Shown here piece by piece: positions 63,328 to 64,000 of a stretch of DNA of 64,000 nt. The first letter of the stretch is position 1. Every line of letters starts with the position of its first letter. Made by a program: the position numbers and the translations under genes. The notes under the pieces were generated by a model that saw nothing but the letters and a program-made list of their open reading frames with translations, was not told the DNA's origin and made no database searches. Source of the DNA: Pradoshia sp. D12 (GTDB lineage: Bacteria; Bacillota; Bacilli; Bacillales; Pradoshiaceae); the NCBI RefSeq assembly GCF_008935075.1, contig NZ_CP044545.1, forward strand, positions 3,165,587 to 3,229,586, given 5' to 3'.

Positions 63328-64000
63328 CTATTCTAACGTCACATTTTTAGTTTCCTTGCCAAGAATCAATACAGACAGCATCCCAATTATAATGGCAATG
63401 CTAAAAAGTAAGAAGATTTTATCAATAGATGTATGAGAAGCCAGTAAGTTTCCGACGGCAAGCGGGCCAAGGATACCTCCTATTCTCCCCACAGCTGCTG
63501 CCATTCCTGTGCCAGTCCCTCTTATAATAGTTGGATATTGTTCAGGTGAGTAGGCATAGAGCGCTCCCCAAGCTCCCAGGTTAAAAAAGGAAAGAAAACA
63601 CCCTGAAATCATTAAGGCTGTTAATGTTTCTGCATTACCGAAGAAATAAGCACTTACAGCTGTTCCAAACAAATATGTAACCAATACAAATTTACGTCCA
63701 AATTTCTCTATAAACCAGGCAGCCGTGAAATACCCAGGCAATTGCGCCAAGGTCATCATAACAACATATTGGAAACTTTTTATGAGTGTAAAACCTTTCA
63801 AAATCATAACACTGGGAAGCCACAGAAACATCCCGTAATAGGAAAAGACAACACAGAACCACAGAATCCAGAGCATCAAAGTCTTTACCGCATAATCTTT
63901 AGTCCATAGTGTCTTAAGCGAATTTACGATTGAGATGGATTTCTTTTCCTTAACCATTTGAAACTTCTCAGAATCAGGTAGATGTATTCTTAAATAAATC
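63328..64000 (-). CDS. MFS permease, C-terminal part (YceI/NiaP-like)
   Basis: Only the C-terminal about 224 residues lie in the window; the reading frame stays open to the right edge (IYLRIHLPDSEKFQ before the first in-window Met). Six hydrophobic segments are visible, with a MFS loop motif in WFIEKFGRKFVLV. The block LWILWFCVVFSYYGMFLWLPSVM resembles YceI of B. subtilis, a niacin transporter, so a sugar- or vitamin-type proton symporter is likely. The substrate is inferred. Confidence 0.8.
   Translation of the reverse strand, partial: IYLRIHLPDSEKFQMVKEKKSISIVNSLKTLWTKDYAVKTLMLWILWFCVVFSYYGMFLWLPSVMILKGFTLIKSFQYVVMMTLAQLPGYFTAAWFIEKFGRKFVLVTYLFGTAVSAYFFGNAETLTALMISGCFLSFFNLGAWGALYAYSPEQYPTIIRGTGTGMAAAVGRIGGILGPLAVGNLLASHTSIDKIFLLFSIAIIIGMLSVLILGKETKNVTLE

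Overview
This 64 kb window is a contiguous piece of a low-GC, endospore-forming Bacillaceae chromosome (Bacillus in the broad sense). The gene order closely follows the B. subtilis accD-to-ytpP region: accD, malic enzyme, dnaE, ytrHI, nrnA, ytoI, argGH, ackA, tpx, sppA, thiI/nifZ, ezrA, rpsD, tyrS, acsA/acuABC, ccpA, aroA, ytxGHJ, murC, sftA and ytpQ/P. A spore-specific SASP gene, sporulation membrane genes, sigma-E, sigma-G and sigma-B type promoters, a T-box and strong GGAGG ribosome binding sites agree with that. I see no rRNA, tRNA, transposase, prophage or CRISPR array, so this is mostly core genome with a few accessory insertions.

Layout. 0-9.9 kb: start of accD (cut by the window edge), a FadR-type regulator with malic enzyme, dnaE, the ytrHI sporulation pair, nrnA, ytpI and the multidomain regulator ytoI. 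9.9-17 kb: two small unrecognised membrane or secreted proteins, ytkL, a prolidase, a universal stress protein, argHG with an ARG box, and an orphan 104-residue protein. 17-32 kb: an EcsC-family protein, ackA with a cre site, ytxK, tpx, ytfJI, yteJ/sppA, nadK2, mbcS, a SASP gene with a sigma-G promoter, thiI/nifZ, ezrA and hisJ. 32-40.5 kb: refZ, ytsP, a diguanylate cyclase, rpsD with its long leader, a noncoding stretch of about 770 bp holding two mutually exclusive hairpins, an accessory secreted SH3-SH3-G5-CAP protein, and tyrS behind a T-box. 40.5-64 kb: a class A penicillin-binding protein, a frameshifted Nudix gene, a GNAT protein, acsA divergent from acuABC, ccpA, aroA, a large FtsA-like actin-fold protein with a repeated C-terminal region, ytxGHJ behind a sigma-B promoter, an M29 aminopeptidase, murC, sftA, ytpQ, ytpP and the C-terminal part of an MFS permease.

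How the genes fit together. Carbon overflow is the strongest theme. CcpA is encoded here along with two of its likely targets: ackA, with a perfect-consensus upstream cre, and acsA, with a cre-like site inside its first codons. AcuA and AcuC would control AcsA by reversible lysine acetylation. Malic enzyme and AccD sit at the other end of the same acetyl-CoA/pyruvate node. Other themes are sporulation (ytrHI, ytfJ, SASP, refZ), cell envelope and division (ezrA, murC, PBP, sftA, FtsA-like, SH3-G5-CAP) and thiol/oxidative stress (tpx, ytxJ, ytpP, ytsP).

Most unusual items: the FtsA-like protein with four to five recurring beta-grasp-like units; the hairpin between Shine-Dalgarno and start codon of the CAP protein gene; the single-base frameshift in the Nudix gene; the alternative hairpins at 37,066-37,112; and two near-identical IS3-end-like hairpins serving as terminators. 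Compared with B. subtilis, motPS and ytpR are missing from their usual places. Family identifications are from memory of the families, without database searches.
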